Positions 23,891 through 32,315 are shown, counted from the first letter of the stretch. The stretch: DNA of 54,136 nucleotides from an uncultured Clostridia bacterium (GCA_944382875.1 CALWNQ010000018.1:1-54136), one strand, 5' to 3'. Numbers and translations are program-made. Notes: a model not told the origin generated them from the sequence alone.

Positions 23891-24334
23891 TCAGTGGTAT
23901 TTGTGCCGGTACATTCTGGAAGCTTCCGGCTCACCGTCGCCCTGTACCATGCAAAAAAACTCCCAGCCATAACGTTCATAAAAAGAGTCATGGTCGGTGA
24001 GCAGATACAAGGTGCTGATTCCCATACCGGCAAGATCCCGGCAGACAAAGTCAAGCATCTGCCCGGCGATCCCGCGGCAGCGGAAAGCTTCTTCCACATA
24101 AACCGCACAGACATTTGGCGTTAGGTCAGGGCGGTTGTGGAAGTCGTTTTCGATTACCCCCAGACCGGCGATAATATTTTCGTTTTGTAAAACGACATAC
24201 CATTGCGGAACAGCCGAAGTGTTTTGCAGACATTTCTCCATGCTTTCGGTATAAGCCTGCTGCGGAATGCCCCATTTTTCGTGGAACCAGGCAGCGGCTT
24301 TGTTTGCAAGCTCCGGATGCTCCCTGATTTTCAT
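23891..24334 (-). CDS. GNAT-family N-acetyltransferase
   Basis: 147-residue GNAT protein. Acetyl-CoA binding motif A is CAVYVEEAFRCRGIAGQMLD (R-x-x-G-x-A form), followed by GISTLYLLTDHDSFYERYGW, the usual motif-B end. The acceptor cannot be named. It follows tgt after 35 bases on the same strand and is probably co-transcribed with queA-tgt, although no functional link to tRNA modification is known to me. Confidence 0.85.
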   Translation of the reverse strand: MKIREHPELANKAAAWFHEKWGIPQQAYTESMEKCLQNTSAVPQWYVVLQNENIIAGLGVIENDFHNRPDLTPNVCAVYVEEAFRCRGIAGQMLDFVCRDLAGMGISTLYLLTDHDSFYERYGWEFFCMVQGDGEPEASRMYRHKYH

Positions 24335-24369
24335 AATTTCAATCGCCAGCAGAAAATCATCTCCTCTAA

Positions 24370-25500
24370 TCAGATTCTGGTGTCGAGCAGCTTGACATAT
24401 TTGTCGTGGAACTGCTGGAAAGTCCCATTGTCGAGCGCTTCCCGGATTTTTTCCATCAGGGTGTTGTAGAAGTAGAGGTTGTGCATGACAGCCAGCCGCA
24501 TGGCGAGCATCTCATTTGCCTTGAACAGGTGGCGCAGGTAGGCGCGGGAATGTTTCTGACAGGTGGGGCAGGTGCATTCCGGATCGATGGGCTGGTCATC
24601 TTCGGCATATTTGGCATTCATAATGTTGCGGATGCCGCTCCAGGTGTTCAGATGGCCGTGACGGGCATTGCGGCTGGGCATGACGCAGTCGAAGAGGTCC
24701 ACGCCGCGGGAAACCGCTTCGATGATGTTGCCGGGAGTGCCGACACCCATCAGATAACGAGGCTTTTCGGCTGGCATGTGGGGTTCCACGGCACTGATAA
24801 TGCGGTACATTTCCTCGGCCGGTTCGCCGACTGCAAGGCCGCCGATGGCATAGCCGTCCAGGTCGAGATCAGCAATCTGTTTCATGTGCTCAATCCGGAG
24901 GTCATCATAGACACAGCCCTGGTTGATGCCGAACAGCAGCTGGTATTTGTTGATGGTTTCGTCGAGGGAGTTCAGGCGCTGCATCTCCGCCTTGCAGCGG
25001 ACCAGCCAGCGGGTGGTACGGGCGCAGGACTGGGTGGAGTAGGCGAGGGTGGAGGGGTTCTCCACACATTCGTCAAAGGCCATCGCAATGGTAGAACCGA
25101 GGTGCGACTGAATCTGCATGCTGATTTCGGGGCTCATAAAGATTTTGCGGCCGTCGACATGAGAGTTGAAAGTAACGCCTTCTTCCTGGATTTTGCGGAG
25201 GACAGCGAGCGAAAATACCTGGAATCCGCCGCTGTCGGTGAGGATGGGGCGATCCCAGCCCATGAACTTGTGGAGGCCGCCCATCCGGTAGATGAGATCA
25301 TCGCCGGGGCGGACATGAAGATGGTAGGTGTTGCAGAGCTCGACCTGGCATTTGAGGTCTTTGAGGTCGTAGGAGGAAATACCGCCCTTGATGGCGGCGG
25401 AGGTGCCGACATTCATGAAAGCGGGAGTCTGGACGGTGCCGTGAACGGTGGCAAATTCGCCGCGGCGTGCGGCGCCTTCTTTTTTCAGTAATTTATACAT
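24370..25500 (-). CDS. tgt: tRNA-guanine(34) transglycosylase
   Basis: Exchanges guanine-34 of GUN-anticodon tRNAs for preQ1 in queuosine synthesis. 376 residues from ATG 25500, which has GAGAGG upstream on the minus strand; a longer open frame 5' is not used by relatives. Catalytic Asp regions: LTDSGGFQVF and DLFDCVMPSRNARHG. Substrate pocket GGLAVGEP. Zinc site CTCPTCQKHSRAYLRH. It lies 22 bases after queA, the classic queA-tgt pair; yajC, secDF or queFCDE are not in the window, so preQ1 may be made elsewhere or imported. Confidence 0.97.
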   Translation of the reverse strand: MYKLLKKEGAARRGEFATVHGTVQTPAFMNVGTSAAIKGGISSYDLKDLKCQVELCNTYHLHVRPGDDLIYRMGGLHKFMGWDRPILTDSGGFQVFSLAVLRKIQEEGVTFNSHVDGRKIFMSPEISMQIQSHLGSTIAMAFDECVENPSTLAYSTQSCARTTRWLVRCKAEMQRLNSLDETINKYQLLFGINQGCVYDDLRIEHMKQIADLDLDGYAIGGLAVGEPAEEMYRIISAVEPHMPAEKPRYLMGVGTPGNIIEAVSRGVDLFDCVMPSRNARHGHLNTWSGIRNIMNAKYAEDDQPIDPECTCPTCQKHSRAYLRHLFKANEMLAMRLAVMHNLYFYNTLMEKIREALDNGTFQQFHDKYVKLLDTRI

Positions 25501-25522
25501 AAAAAACCTCTCTGTCTTGGAA

Positions 25523-26548
25523 TCAAAGGATGAGCATGGCGTCACCGAAGCTGAAGAAACGGTATTTCTCTGCAACGGCAATCTTGTATGCGTTCATGGT
25601 GTGTTCGTATCCGGCGAAGGCGGAAACCAGCATAATCAGGGTGCTTTCCGGCAGGTGGAAGTTGGTAATCAGTCCGTCGAGCACCTTGAATTCATAGGAA
25701 GGATAGATAAAGATGTTGGTCCAGCCTTCTGCTTCTTTGATTTCGCCGCAGAAAGTGGCAACGCTTTCCAAGGTGCGGCAGCTTGTGGTGCCGACCGCGA
25801 TGACACGGCCGCCGTTTTTCTTGGTTTCGTTGATGAGATCAGCGGTTTCTTGGCGGAGATGGTAGTGTTCCGAGTGCATCTTGTGGTCGAGGATGCTCTC
25901 CTCCTTGACCGGGCGGAAAGTTCCGAGCCCGACGTGCAGGGTGACCGGCACAATTTTTACGCCCATATCGTTCAGTTTCTGCATCAGTTCCTTGGTGAAA
26001 TGCAGGCCGGCAGTCGGTGCGGCTGCGGAACCCAGCTCATGGGAGTAGACGGTCTGGTACCGCTCCTTGTCCTGGAGCTTTTCGGTGATGTAGGGCGGCA
26101 GCGGCATCTGTCCGATCCGGTCGAGGACGGTGAAGATGTTTTCTTCGCACTCAAATTCCACCAGACGGTTGCCGCCATCTAGCACTTCCAGGACAGTAGC
26201 GCGCAGGAGTCCGTCGCCAAAAACGAATCGGGTGCCGACTTTTGCGCGGCGGCCGGGTTTGACCATCACTTCCCAGCGATTCTGCTCTTTTTGTTCCAGA
26301 AGAAGGAACTCCATATTCGCACCGGTGTCCTCTTTGAACCCGTAAATCCGGGCGGGGAGGACGCGGGAATCGTTGACGACCAGCAGGTCGCCCGGACGCA
26401 GCAGCTCGGTCAGATCCCGGAAATGGTGGTGGGAAACTTCCCCGGTCTGCCGGTCAAGCCGCATCAGCCGGGAAGCGTCCCGCGGCTCCACCGGATGCTG
26501 CGCAATGAGCTCCTCAGGAAGGTTGTAAAAATAGTCGCTTTTGTTCAT
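25523..26548 (-). CDS. queA: S-adenosylmethionine:tRNA ribosyltransferase-isomerase
   Basis: Transfers the ribosyl moiety of SAM to preQ1-tRNA, forming epoxyqueuosine. 341 residues from ATG 26548 ([20 protein letters not shown]), the family's normal start; ATGs at 26560, 26569 and 26590 are possible but none has a good Shine-Dalgarno. Conserved [41 protein letters not shown] and [20 protein letters not shown] are all present. First gene of the minus-strand group; a hairpin lies about 50 bases upstream. Confidence 0.95.
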   Translation of the reverse strand: MNKSDYFYNLPEELIAQHPVEPRDASRLMRLDRQTGEVSHHHFRDLTELLRPGDLLVVNDSRVLPARIYGFKEDTGANMEFLLLEQKEQNRWEVMVKPGRRAKVGTRFVFGDGLLRATVLEVLDGGNRLVEFECEENIFTVLDRIGQMPLPPYITEKLQDKERYQTVYSHELGSAAAPTAGLHFTKELMQKLNDMGVKIVPVTLHVGLGTFRPVKEESILDHKMHSEHYHLRQETADLINETKKNGGRVIAVGTTSCRTLESVATFCGEIKEAEGWTNIFIYPSYEFKVLDGLITNFHLPESTLIMLVSAFAGYEHTMNAYKIAVAEKYRFFSFGDAMLIL

Positions 26549-26751
26549 CAAATCCATCATATCATCCATTCTGCCGTGAAACAACGGCATTTATTTTGAG
26601 AAGGGAACCCCTTTTCTCAACAAAACAAGTCCCATCACAGATTTTTACAAATTTTTTTGCAGCTTTTGGCTGGCATTCTCGCACATTTCGGCGGAAATTT
26701 GCTCTTTTTCACAATGTTCTCAAAAAAACACACCTGTTTTCCAAAAAAGAA
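26549..26751. other. Upstream region of queA, with one hairpin
   Basis: A/T-rich spacer between queA and the dap promoter. It holds an imperfect hairpin: TTGAGAA (26596-26602) with TTCTCAA (26614-26620), capped by GGG/CCC, with two extra T on one side. It lacks a T run in either direction. I find no convincing queA promoter and no preQ1 riboswitch pattern here, and no gene. Confidence 0.5.
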
Positions 26752-26780
26752 TTGACATGTGTGTCGGAACATGGTATGAT
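26752..26780 (+). promoter_or_regulatory. Promoter of the asd-dap operon
   Basis: Perfect TTGACA (26752-26757), 17-base spacer, TATGAT (26775-26780), placed about 20 bases before the lysine riboswitch aptamer. Confidence 0.85.
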
Positions 26781-26798
26781 AATCTCAGCCAACCAATA

Positions 26799-26971
26799 TT
26801 CCAGTCAGAGGTGCGGGTTTTAAGAGTAAGCTGTCGGAGGTTTTCCAGGACCGTGGAGAACAGCCCAAAGGAAAATTCGCCGAAGGGGATTTTATGGGAA
26901 CGAATCCGCCTGGCCCCGGGTTGAACAAACACTGGGTTGTCATCATGTGTGATGGAGAACTGACACTGGTA
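26799..26971 (+). ncRNA. Lysine riboswitch (L box)
   Basis: About 170-base lysine aptamer in front of asd-dapA-dapB. P1 pairs CCAGTCAG (26801-26808) with CTGACACTGG (26960-26969). Conserved core elements are in order: AGAGGTGC (26807-26814), AGAGTAAG, GGAGG, AAAGGAAAATTCGCCGAAGG (from 26868), CACTGGGTTGTCATCATG and GATGGAGAACTGA. High lysine should stabilise the aptamer and favour the terminator at 27029-27053, lowering lysine/diaminopimelate synthesis. Confidence 0.95.
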
Positions 26972-27028
26972 TCCGTTCCGGTTTTGGAACTGCGCCAAAC
27001 ATCAGTATATCTATTATAATGCATGACA

Positions 27029-27053
27029 GGCCGGTTTTCAACCGGTTTTTTTC
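27029..27053 (+). terminator. Riboswitch-controlled terminator before asd
   Basis: CCGGTT (27031-27036) pairs with AACCGG (27040-27045), loop TTC, extended by two G-T pairs, followed by seven T. A second CCGGTT copy upstream (26979-26984) could pair with the same 3' arm as antiterminator. Confidence 0.85.
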
Positions 27054-27140
27054 ATAATAATAGGGAAAAATGAAGCATATACTGGAACGAGGCAAAAATA
27101 TGCCGCCAAATTACGGGCGGCAGCAAAGGATGGGTATGGA

Positions 27141-28223
27141 ATGAAGACATATCGTGTGGGGATTATCGGTGCAACCGGAATGGTAGGACAGCGTTTTGCA
27201 ACTTTGCTGGAAAATCACCCGTGGTTCAAGGTGACTGCGCTGGCGGCTTCGGAGCGGAGCGCGGGCAAAAAGTATGCGGAAGTTTTGGAAGGCCGCTGGC
27301 TGATGAAAATGCCGATGCCGGCTTCGATGGCGGATATGGTGCTGTTTGACGCGACAAAAGATATTGAAAAGATGAAAGAGCTGGTCGATTTTGTCTTCTG
27401 TGCGGTCAATATGAAAAAGGATGAAATCAAAGCGCTGGAAGAAGCTTATGCTAAAGCGGAAATACCGGTGGTGTCCAATAACTCTGCCAACCGTGGTGTT
27501 GCGGACGTTCCGATGGTGGTGCCGGAAATCAATGCCGACCACATCGAGGTCATCGAGGCACAGCGGAAACGCCTGGGCACCAAACGCGGCTTCATCGCGG
27601 TAAAATCCAACTGCTCTCTGCAGAGCTATGTACCGGCACTCCATCCGCTGCGGGAAAAATTTGGCCTGACAAAAGTACTTGCCTGTACCTATCAGGCAAT
27701 TTCCGGAGCCGGTAAGACTTTTGAAACTTTCCCTGAAATTGTGGACAATGTGATCCCTTATATCGGTGGGGAAGAGGAAAAGAGTGAGCTGGAGCCGATG
27801 AAGATTTGGGGCAAGGTGGAAGACGGCCGCATCGTCAACGCAACATCTCCCTCTATCACTACCCAGTGCCTCCGTGTTCCGGTCAGCGACGGCCATACCG
27901 CTGCTGTTTTCGCTTCCTTTGAGAAGAAACCGGAAATCGAAGAAATCAAAAAGATCTGGGCGGAGTTTGAAGGCGAGGCACAGAAACTGAACCTGCCGTC
28001 TGCTCCCAAACAGTTCCTGCATTATTTTGAGGAAAACGACCGTCCGCAGGCCAAACTCGACCGAGATATCGAAGGCGGTATGGCAGTTTCGATCGGACGT
28101 CTGCGTCCTGATTCCCAGTATGACGTCAAGTTCGTCTGCCTTTCCCACAACACGCTGCGCGGAGCAGCAGGCGGCGCTGTTCTGATGGCGGAGCTGCTCG
28201 CAGCAAAAGGGTATCTTGACTAA
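27141..28223 (+). CDS. asd: Aspartate-semialdehyde dehydrogenase (archaeal/fungal type)
   Basis: Reduces aspartyl phosphate to aspartate semialdehyde. 360 residues. NADP-binding GIIGATGMVGQRF (8-20) and the active-site cysteine in AVKSNCSLQSYVPAL (Cys158), then GAGKTF and RVPVSDGHTAAVF with the catalytic His. The sequence belongs to the archaeal/eukaryotic branch (asd_EA type) rather than the classical bacterial one, as in a number of Clostridia. AAAGGATGGG stands before ATG 27141, and a 7-bp hairpin (27101-27107 with 27116-27122) directly precedes it. First gene of the lysine-riboswitch operon. Confidence 0.95.
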   Translation: MKTYRVGIIGATGMVGQRFATLLENHPWFKVTALAASERSAGKKYAEVLEGRWLMKMPMPASMADMVLFDATKDIEKMKELVDFVFCAVNMKKDEIKALEEAYAKAEIPVVSNNSANRGVADVPMVVPEINADHIEVIEAQRKRLGTKRGFIAVKSNCSLQSYVPALHPLREKFGLTKVLACTYQAISGAGKTFETFPEIVDNVIPYIGGEEEKSELEPMKIWGKVEDGRIVNATSPSITTQCLRVPVSDGHTAAVFASFEKKPEIEEIKKIWAEFEGEAQKLNLPSAPKQFLHYFEENDRPQAKLDRDIEGGMAVSIGRLRPDSQYDVKFVCLSHNTLRGAAGGAVLMAELLAAKGYLD

Positions 28224-28247
28224 GCCTTTTTTGAAGGAGAATCTTAC

Positions 28248-29138
28248 ATGAAAAAGCGTATCTTCACAGGAGCGGGTATTGCGATCCTGACACCGATGAA
28301 TCCCGATGGCAGCATCAATTTTCCGGAGCTCGGCCGGATGATCGACTGGCAGATTGAACGGCATACCGATGCGATTGTCATCTGCGGAACAACGGGAGAA
28401 ACTCCCACTCTTTCCCAGGAGGAACAGCAGCAGGCGATCCGGTTTGCGGTGGAAAAAACAGCCGGCCGCGTTCCGGTCATTGCCGGAACTGGAACCAACG
28501 ACACTGCCAAAGCGATCGAACGCAGCAAATTTGCCAAAGAAGCCGGTGCGGATGGAATTTTGGTCGTAACTCCTTATTATAATAAGACTTCGCAGCGCGG
28601 ACTGATTGCGCACTACAATGCCATTGCCGATGCGGTGGATCTTCCAATGATCGTCTACCATATCCCCAGCCGGACCGGGCTGACGATTGCGCCAAAAACT
28701 TTTTACGAGCTTTCCAAGCACCCCAACATTGTGGCGGTAAAAGAAGCAAGCGGGAATATCAGCGCCATTGCTGAAACCCGTTATTTGTGCGGAGATGCGC
28801 TGGATTTTTATTCTGGTGAAGATGCGCAGATTGTGCCGATCCTGTCGTTGGGCGGCATCGGTGTCATTTCGGTTCTTTCGCACCTCATCCCGCAGCAGGT
28901 ACACGACATGTGCAGCCTGTTCTTTGAGGGGAAAACTGGCGAAAGCGCTAAATTGCAGATTGAATCGATGGATCTGGTAAAAGCACTGTTCATTGATACC
29001 AATCCCATTCCGGTCAAGGAAGCTGCCAACCTGATGGGCTTTGCAGCCGGACAGTGCCGGCTTCCGCTTTATCCGATGACGGATGCCGACAGGGAAGTGC
29101 TGATCAAGGCAATGAAAAACCATGGCCTTCTTAGCTGA
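28248..29138 (+). CDS. dapA: 4-hydroxy-tetrahydrodipicolinate synthase
   Basis: Condenses pyruvate with aspartate semialdehyde, the committed step to lysine, diaminopimelate and, in spores, dipicolinate. 296 residues. GTTGE (47-51), catalytic Tyr137 in VYHIPSRTG and Schiff-base Lys165 in AVKEASGN are intact, as is GGIGVISVLSHL. AAGGAGAAT precedes ATG 28248, 24 bases after asd. The dipicolinate synthase genes are not in the window. Confidence 0.97.
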   Translation: MKKRIFTGAGIAILTPMNPDGSINFPELGRMIDWQIERHTDAIVICGTTGETPTLSQEEQQQAIRFAVEKTAGRVPVIAGTGTNDTAKAIERSKFAKEAGADGILVVTPYYNKTSQRGLIAHYNAIADAVDLPMIVYHIPSRTGLTIAPKTFYELSKHPNIVAVKEASGNISAIAETRYLCGDALDFYSGEDAQIVPILSLGGIGVISVLSHLIPQQVHDMCSLFFEGKTGESAKLQIESMDLVKALFIDTNPIPVKEAANLMGFAAGQCRLPLYPMTDADREVLIKAMKNHGLLS

Positions 29139-29168
29139 CTTTGTTTAAATGAAAAGGAAAGTGAAAAA

Positions 29169-29927
29169 ATGACGGATATTATGCTTTGCGGCTGCCAAGG
29201 GAAAATGGGGCGCGTTATTGCGGACTGTGTTTCCGCCCGGGATGACTGCCGCATTATTGCCGGTGTTGATGTTAACACCGAAGAAAAAAGGGAATTTCCA
29301 GTTTACCGCAGCCCGTCTGAGGCGACGGTAAACCCGGATGTGATGATTGATTTTTCCCATCCCAGTTTGCTGGAAGAACTGCTAACCTATAGCCTTGGCA
29401 ACCGGGTGCCGCTGGTAATTGCAACAACCGGTTACAATGAAGAGCAAATCGCCCGGATTGAAACAGCTGCCAAAGAGGTGCCGATCTTCTTTTCCTTTAA
29501 TATGTCGCTTGGTGTGAACCTGCTGGCGGAGTTGGCTAAAAAGGCAGCGCAGGTGCTGGGTGGTCAGTTTGACATTGAGATCGTGGAGAAACACCACAAC
29601 CGCAAGCTGGATGCCCCGAGCGGGACGGCGCTGATGCTGGCCGATGCAATCAACGAAACACTGGATAACCGGGAACATTATGTATATGACCGCCATTCGG
29701 TGCGGCGGAAGCGGGATCCGAATGAAATCGGCATCCACTCGATTCGCGGCGGCACGATTGTAGGGGAACATGAAATCATTTTTGCCGGCCGGGACGAGAT
29801 CATTACCCTGAGTCATACAGCCATGTCGCGGGAAATTTTTGCGGTTGGTTCTTTGAATGCAGCGGTTTATATGGCTGGTAAAAAGGAAGCCGGATTGTAC
29901 CGAATGTCGGATATGCTGGCTGAATAA
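29169..29927 (+). CDS. dapB: 4-hydroxy-tetrahydrodipicolinate reductase
   Basis: NAD(P)H-dependent reduction of the dapA product. 252 residues. Nucleotide-binding GCQGKMGRVIAD near residue 8; catalytic HHNRKLDAPSGTALMLADAI; RGGTIVGEHEIIFAG near the C-terminal part. The first glycine-rich loop reads CGCQGKMG, slightly different from the common GAxGRMG. AAAGGAAAG precedes ATG 29169. Third gene of the riboswitch operon, followed ten bases later by the ACT gene. Confidence 0.96.
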   Translation: MTDIMLCGCQGKMGRVIADCVSARDDCRIIAGVDVNTEEKREFPVYRSPSEATVNPDVMIDFSHPSLLEELLTYSLGNRVPLVIATTGYNEEQIARIETAAKEVPIFFSFNMSLGVNLLAELAKKAAQVLGGQFDIEIVEKHHNRKLDAPSGTALMLADAINETLDNREHYVYDRHSVRRKRDPNEIGIHSIRGGTIVGEHEIIFAGRDEIITLSHTAMSREIFAVGSLNAAVYMAGKKEAGLYRMSDMLAE

Positions 29928-29939
29928 GGGGGTGCTGTG

Positions 29940-30404
29940 ATGAAAACTATTACGAGGCTGGATGTAACAAATGATGTTGCGTTGGTGACGTTGAGCAAAG
30001 TGCCTTCCGGCTCGGAGTTTATTGACAAGATTTTTACAGCTCTTACTGAGGCGGAAATCAATGTAGATATGATTTCTCAGACAGCGCTGACCGGACCATA
30101 TGTCTCCCTTTCTTTTACGGCGAGTGGCAACGATATCGGTAAAATTATGGAAATTACCGCCCGGATTCGGGATAAGTATCCCACCGTGAAACCGCTGGTC
30201 AGCAATAATAATGTCAAACTTTCTCTGTTTGGAGATTCCATGCCGGAACATTACGGGATCGCAGCCGGTGTTTTTCATGTTTTGGCAGAATGTCATGCGG
30301 AGATTCTGCTGATTACAACATCACTGGTGGATATCTCTGTTCTGGTCAGCGACGCAGTGGCAGAGGACTGCATTGCGGCATTGAAAAAGGAATATGAATT
30401 GTAA
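29940..30404 (+). CDS. Free-standing tandem-ACT protein (aspartokinase regulatory-like)
   Basis: 154 residues that look like the regulatory half of an aspartokinase without the kinase: two ACT modules, one with ALVTLSKVPSGSEFIDKIFT and INVDMISQTA, the other with AAGVFHVLAECHAEILLITT and LVDISVLV. It ends as aspartokinases do, in AVAEDCIAALKKEYEL. ATG 29940 follows AAGGGGGTG. It is the last gene of the lysine-controlled asd-dapA-dapB operon and ends at a hairpin. Likely a small-molecule sensor that binds lysine or another aspartate-family amino acid, or a partner of an enzyme; there is no direct evidence. The aspartokinase at 6400 already has its own ACT pair. Confidence 0.85.
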   Translation: MKTITRLDVTNDVALVTLSKVPSGSEFIDKIFTALTEAEINVDMISQTALTGPYVSLSFTASGNDIGKIMEITARIRDKYPTVKPLVSNNNVKLSLFGDSMPEHYGIAAGVFHVLAECHAEILLITTSLVDISVLVSDAVAEDCIAALKKEYEL

Positions 30405-30413
30405 ATTTTTTGT

Positions 30414-30450
30414 AAACCGCTTGCAATTGCAGGCGGTTTATGTTATTCTA
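30414..30450 (+). terminator. Terminator of the asd-dap operon
   Basis: AAACCGCTTGC (30414-30424) pairs with GCAGGCGGTTT (30429-30439), one G-T pair, loop AATT. The downstream T-rich stretch is poor (TATGTTATTCTA), so termination may be incomplete. The rpsB promoter is nested in it. Confidence 0.7.
30421..30449 (+). promoter_or_regulatory. Promoter of rpsB-tsf
   Basis: TTGCAA (30421-30426), 17-base spacer, TATTCT (30444-30449). It overlaps the dap-operon terminator hairpin and leaves a leader of about 120 bases before rpsB. Confidence 0.55.
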
Positions 30451-30576
30451 ATAAAGCATTACGCACGCACCCGAGTTTCCGCGCATGGTGCTGAACTGTG
30501 TCAGTTGCGTTGGAATCAGTGCGGAGGAGGCCGGCCTTAACCGGTCAAAAAACCAAATTTTTAGGAGGAAACACCT

Positions 30577-31317
30577 ATGGCAGTCGTATCTATGAAACAG
30601 CTCCTCGAAGCTGGCGTGCACTTTGGTCACCAGACCAGAAGATGGAACCCGAAAATGGCTCCCTATATCTTCACCGAAAGAAACGGCATCTACATTATCG
30701 ACCTGCAGAAAACCGTTAAGAAGCTGGAAGAAGCTTACATGTTCGTCCGTGACACCGCAGCTGAGGGCGGTGAAGTTCTGTTTGTCGGCACAAAGAAACA
30801 GGCTGGCGATTCTGTAAAAGAAGAAGCCGAGCGCTGCGGCATGCACTATGTCAATGCCCGTTGGCTCGGCGGTATGCTCACCAACTTTAAGACAATCCGC
30901 CGCAGAATTGAGCGTCTGGCTCAGCTCCGCAAGATGGAAGAAGACGGCACTTTTGAGCTTCTGCCCAAAAAAGAAGTTATTAAACTGAAACTTGAAATCG
31001 AAAAACTCGAAAAGTTCATCGGCGGCATCAAGAACATGAACAAACTTCCTTCCGTTATGTTTGTTGTTGACCCCAAGAAAGAAAAAATCGCCGTTTCCGA
31101 AGCAAGAAAACTCGGCATTCCGGTTGTTGCGATTGTTGACACCAACTGCGATCCTGATGAAGTTGACTATGTCATTCCCGGTAACGATGATGCAATCCGT
31201 GCTGTAAAACTGATTGCTGGCGCGATGTCCAGCGCTGTTCTGGAAGGCAGACAGGGTGAATCTGAGGCTGCTGAGGAAGAAGCTGCTGCGGAGGAAACCG
31301 AAGAAGCTGCTGAATAA
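30577..31317 (+). CDS. rpsB: 30S ribosomal protein S2
   Basis: 246 residues. Starts [20 protein letters not shown], with [33 protein letters not shown] and [20 protein letters not shown] conserved. The C terminus is a Glu/Ala-rich acidic tail (about 25 residues). AGGAGG lies nine bases before ATG 30577. It is paired with tsf in the usual way. The long leader contains small hairpins (for example GGCCGG near 30529 with ACCGGTC), which could mediate autoregulation by S2, but I do not recognise a known leader family. Confidence 0.98.
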   Translation: MAVVSMKQLLEAGVHFGHQTRRWNPKMAPYIFTERNGIYIIDLQKTVKKLEEAYMFVRDTAAEGGEVLFVGTKKQAGDSVKEEAERCGMHYVNARWLGGMLTNFKTIRRRIERLAQLRKMEEDGTFELLPKKEVIKLKLEIEKLEKFIGGIKNMNKLPSVMFVVDPKKEKIAVSEARKLGIPVVAIVDTNCDPDEVDYVIPGNDDAIRAVKLIAGAMSSAVLEGRQGESEAAEEEAAAEETEEAAE

Positions 31318-31331
31318 GCAAGAAAGATTTC

Positions 31332-31362
31332 ATGCCCGAGCGATTCTCTCGGGCATTTTATT
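31332..31362 (+). terminator. Attenuator-like terminator between rpsB and tsf
   Basis: ATGCCCGAG (31332-31340) with CTCGGGCAT (31348-31356), 7-base loop, then TTTTATT. The T run is moderate, so part of the transcription probably continues into tsf. Confidence 0.75.
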
Positions 31363-31387
31363 AGAAGAATAACAGGAGGAAAATAAT

Positions 31388-32305
31388 ATGGCGAATTTTA
31401 CTGCTGCTGATGTAAAAAAACTGCGTGAACAAACCGGTTGCGGTATGATGGATTGCAAAAAGGCGCTGACTCAGTCCGATGGCGATATGGAACAGGCTCT
31501 TGTGTTCCTTCGCGAAAAAGGTCTTGCTGCTGCTGAAAAGAAAGCAAGCCGTATCGCTGCTGAAGGTTTAGTAGTATCGATGGTAGAGGGCAATGTTGGT
31601 GTTGTACTGGAAGTCAATGCTGAAACTGACTTCGTTGCCAAGAACGAAACCTTTGTGGAATTTGTTAACAATGTTGCAAAAACCATCATCAAGAACAACC
31701 CGGCAAATGTGGAAGAGCTGGGAAATATGCACTGCGAGAATACCGACATGACCGTTACCGAAGCATTGAATGATCGTATCTTGGTAATCGGTGAGAATAT
31801 GAAGATCAGACGCTTTACCCGGATGGAAGGCAACCTGGTTCCTTATGTCCATGGCGGCGGAAAGATCGGCGTTCTGGTAAACTTTGACACCGATTGCGCT
31901 GATAAAGAAGAGTTTGCTGCTGTTGGTAAAGATGTTGCTATGCAGATTGCATTCTCGAACCCTGCTTACCTCTGCGAATGCGAAGTTCCCGCGGAAGTAG
32001 TCGCTAAGGAAAAAGAAATCATTAAAGCACAGATGGAAAACGATCCCAAGATGGCCAATAAGCCCGAAAAGGTAAAAGAAGGCATTATCAATGGCCGTAT
32101 GGGCAAACTGTATCAGGAGATCTGCTTGCTGGATCAGCCTTTTGTTAAAGAGGAAAAAATCAGCGTGAAGCAGTATGTCGAAAATGCTGCCAAAGAAATG
32201 GGCGGCAAAATGTCGATCGTTTCCTTTGTCCGCATTGAAAAAGGCGAAGGCCTTGAAAAACGCGAAGATAACTTTGCTGATGAAGTTGCGAGCATGGTGA
32301 AATAA
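31388..32305 (+). CDS. tsf: Elongation factor Ts
   Basis: Guanine-nucleotide exchange factor for EF-Tu, 305 residues. N-terminal UBA-like part with LREQTGCGMMDCKKALTQSDGD, then VVLEVNAETDFVAKNETFVEF, the EF-Tu contact region. ACAGGAGG precedes ATG 31388. Expressed with rpsB, modulated by the intervening hairpin. The usual TGAGMMDCKKAL has Cys in place of Ala, a minor change. Confidence 0.98.
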   Translation: MANFTAADVKKLREQTGCGMMDCKKALTQSDGDMEQALVFLREKGLAAAEKKASRIAAEGLVVSMVEGNVGVVLEVNAETDFVAKNETFVEFVNNVAKTIIKNNPANVEELGNMHCENTDMTVTEALNDRILVIGENMKIRRFTRMEGNLVPYVHGGGKIGVLVNFDTDCADKEEFAAVGKDVAMQIAFSNPAYLCECEVPAEVVAKEKEIIKAQMENDPKMANKPEKVKEGIINGRMGKLYQEICLLDQPFVKEEKISVKQYVENAAKEMGGKMSIVSFVRIEKGEGLEKREDNFADEVASMVK

Positions 32306-32315
32306 TTTTGTGCGT

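Noticed and set aside
24406-25491. Plus-strand open frame opposite tgt
   Set aside because: Gly/Val/Asp-rich translation typical of antisense reading of a conserved gene; tgt is certain.
26549-26751. preQ1 riboswitch upstream of queA
   Set aside because: The hairpin present has no preQ1 aptamer features such as the A-rich tail pairing with the loop, and its loop is too small.
27111-29123. Very long open frame on the minus strand opposite asd-dapA (about 670 codons)
   Set aside because: It mirrors the codon bias of the two well-recognised genes on the plus strand, shows no recognisable motifs and has no ribosome-binding site. Similar shadows occur opposite atpB, tgt and polC.
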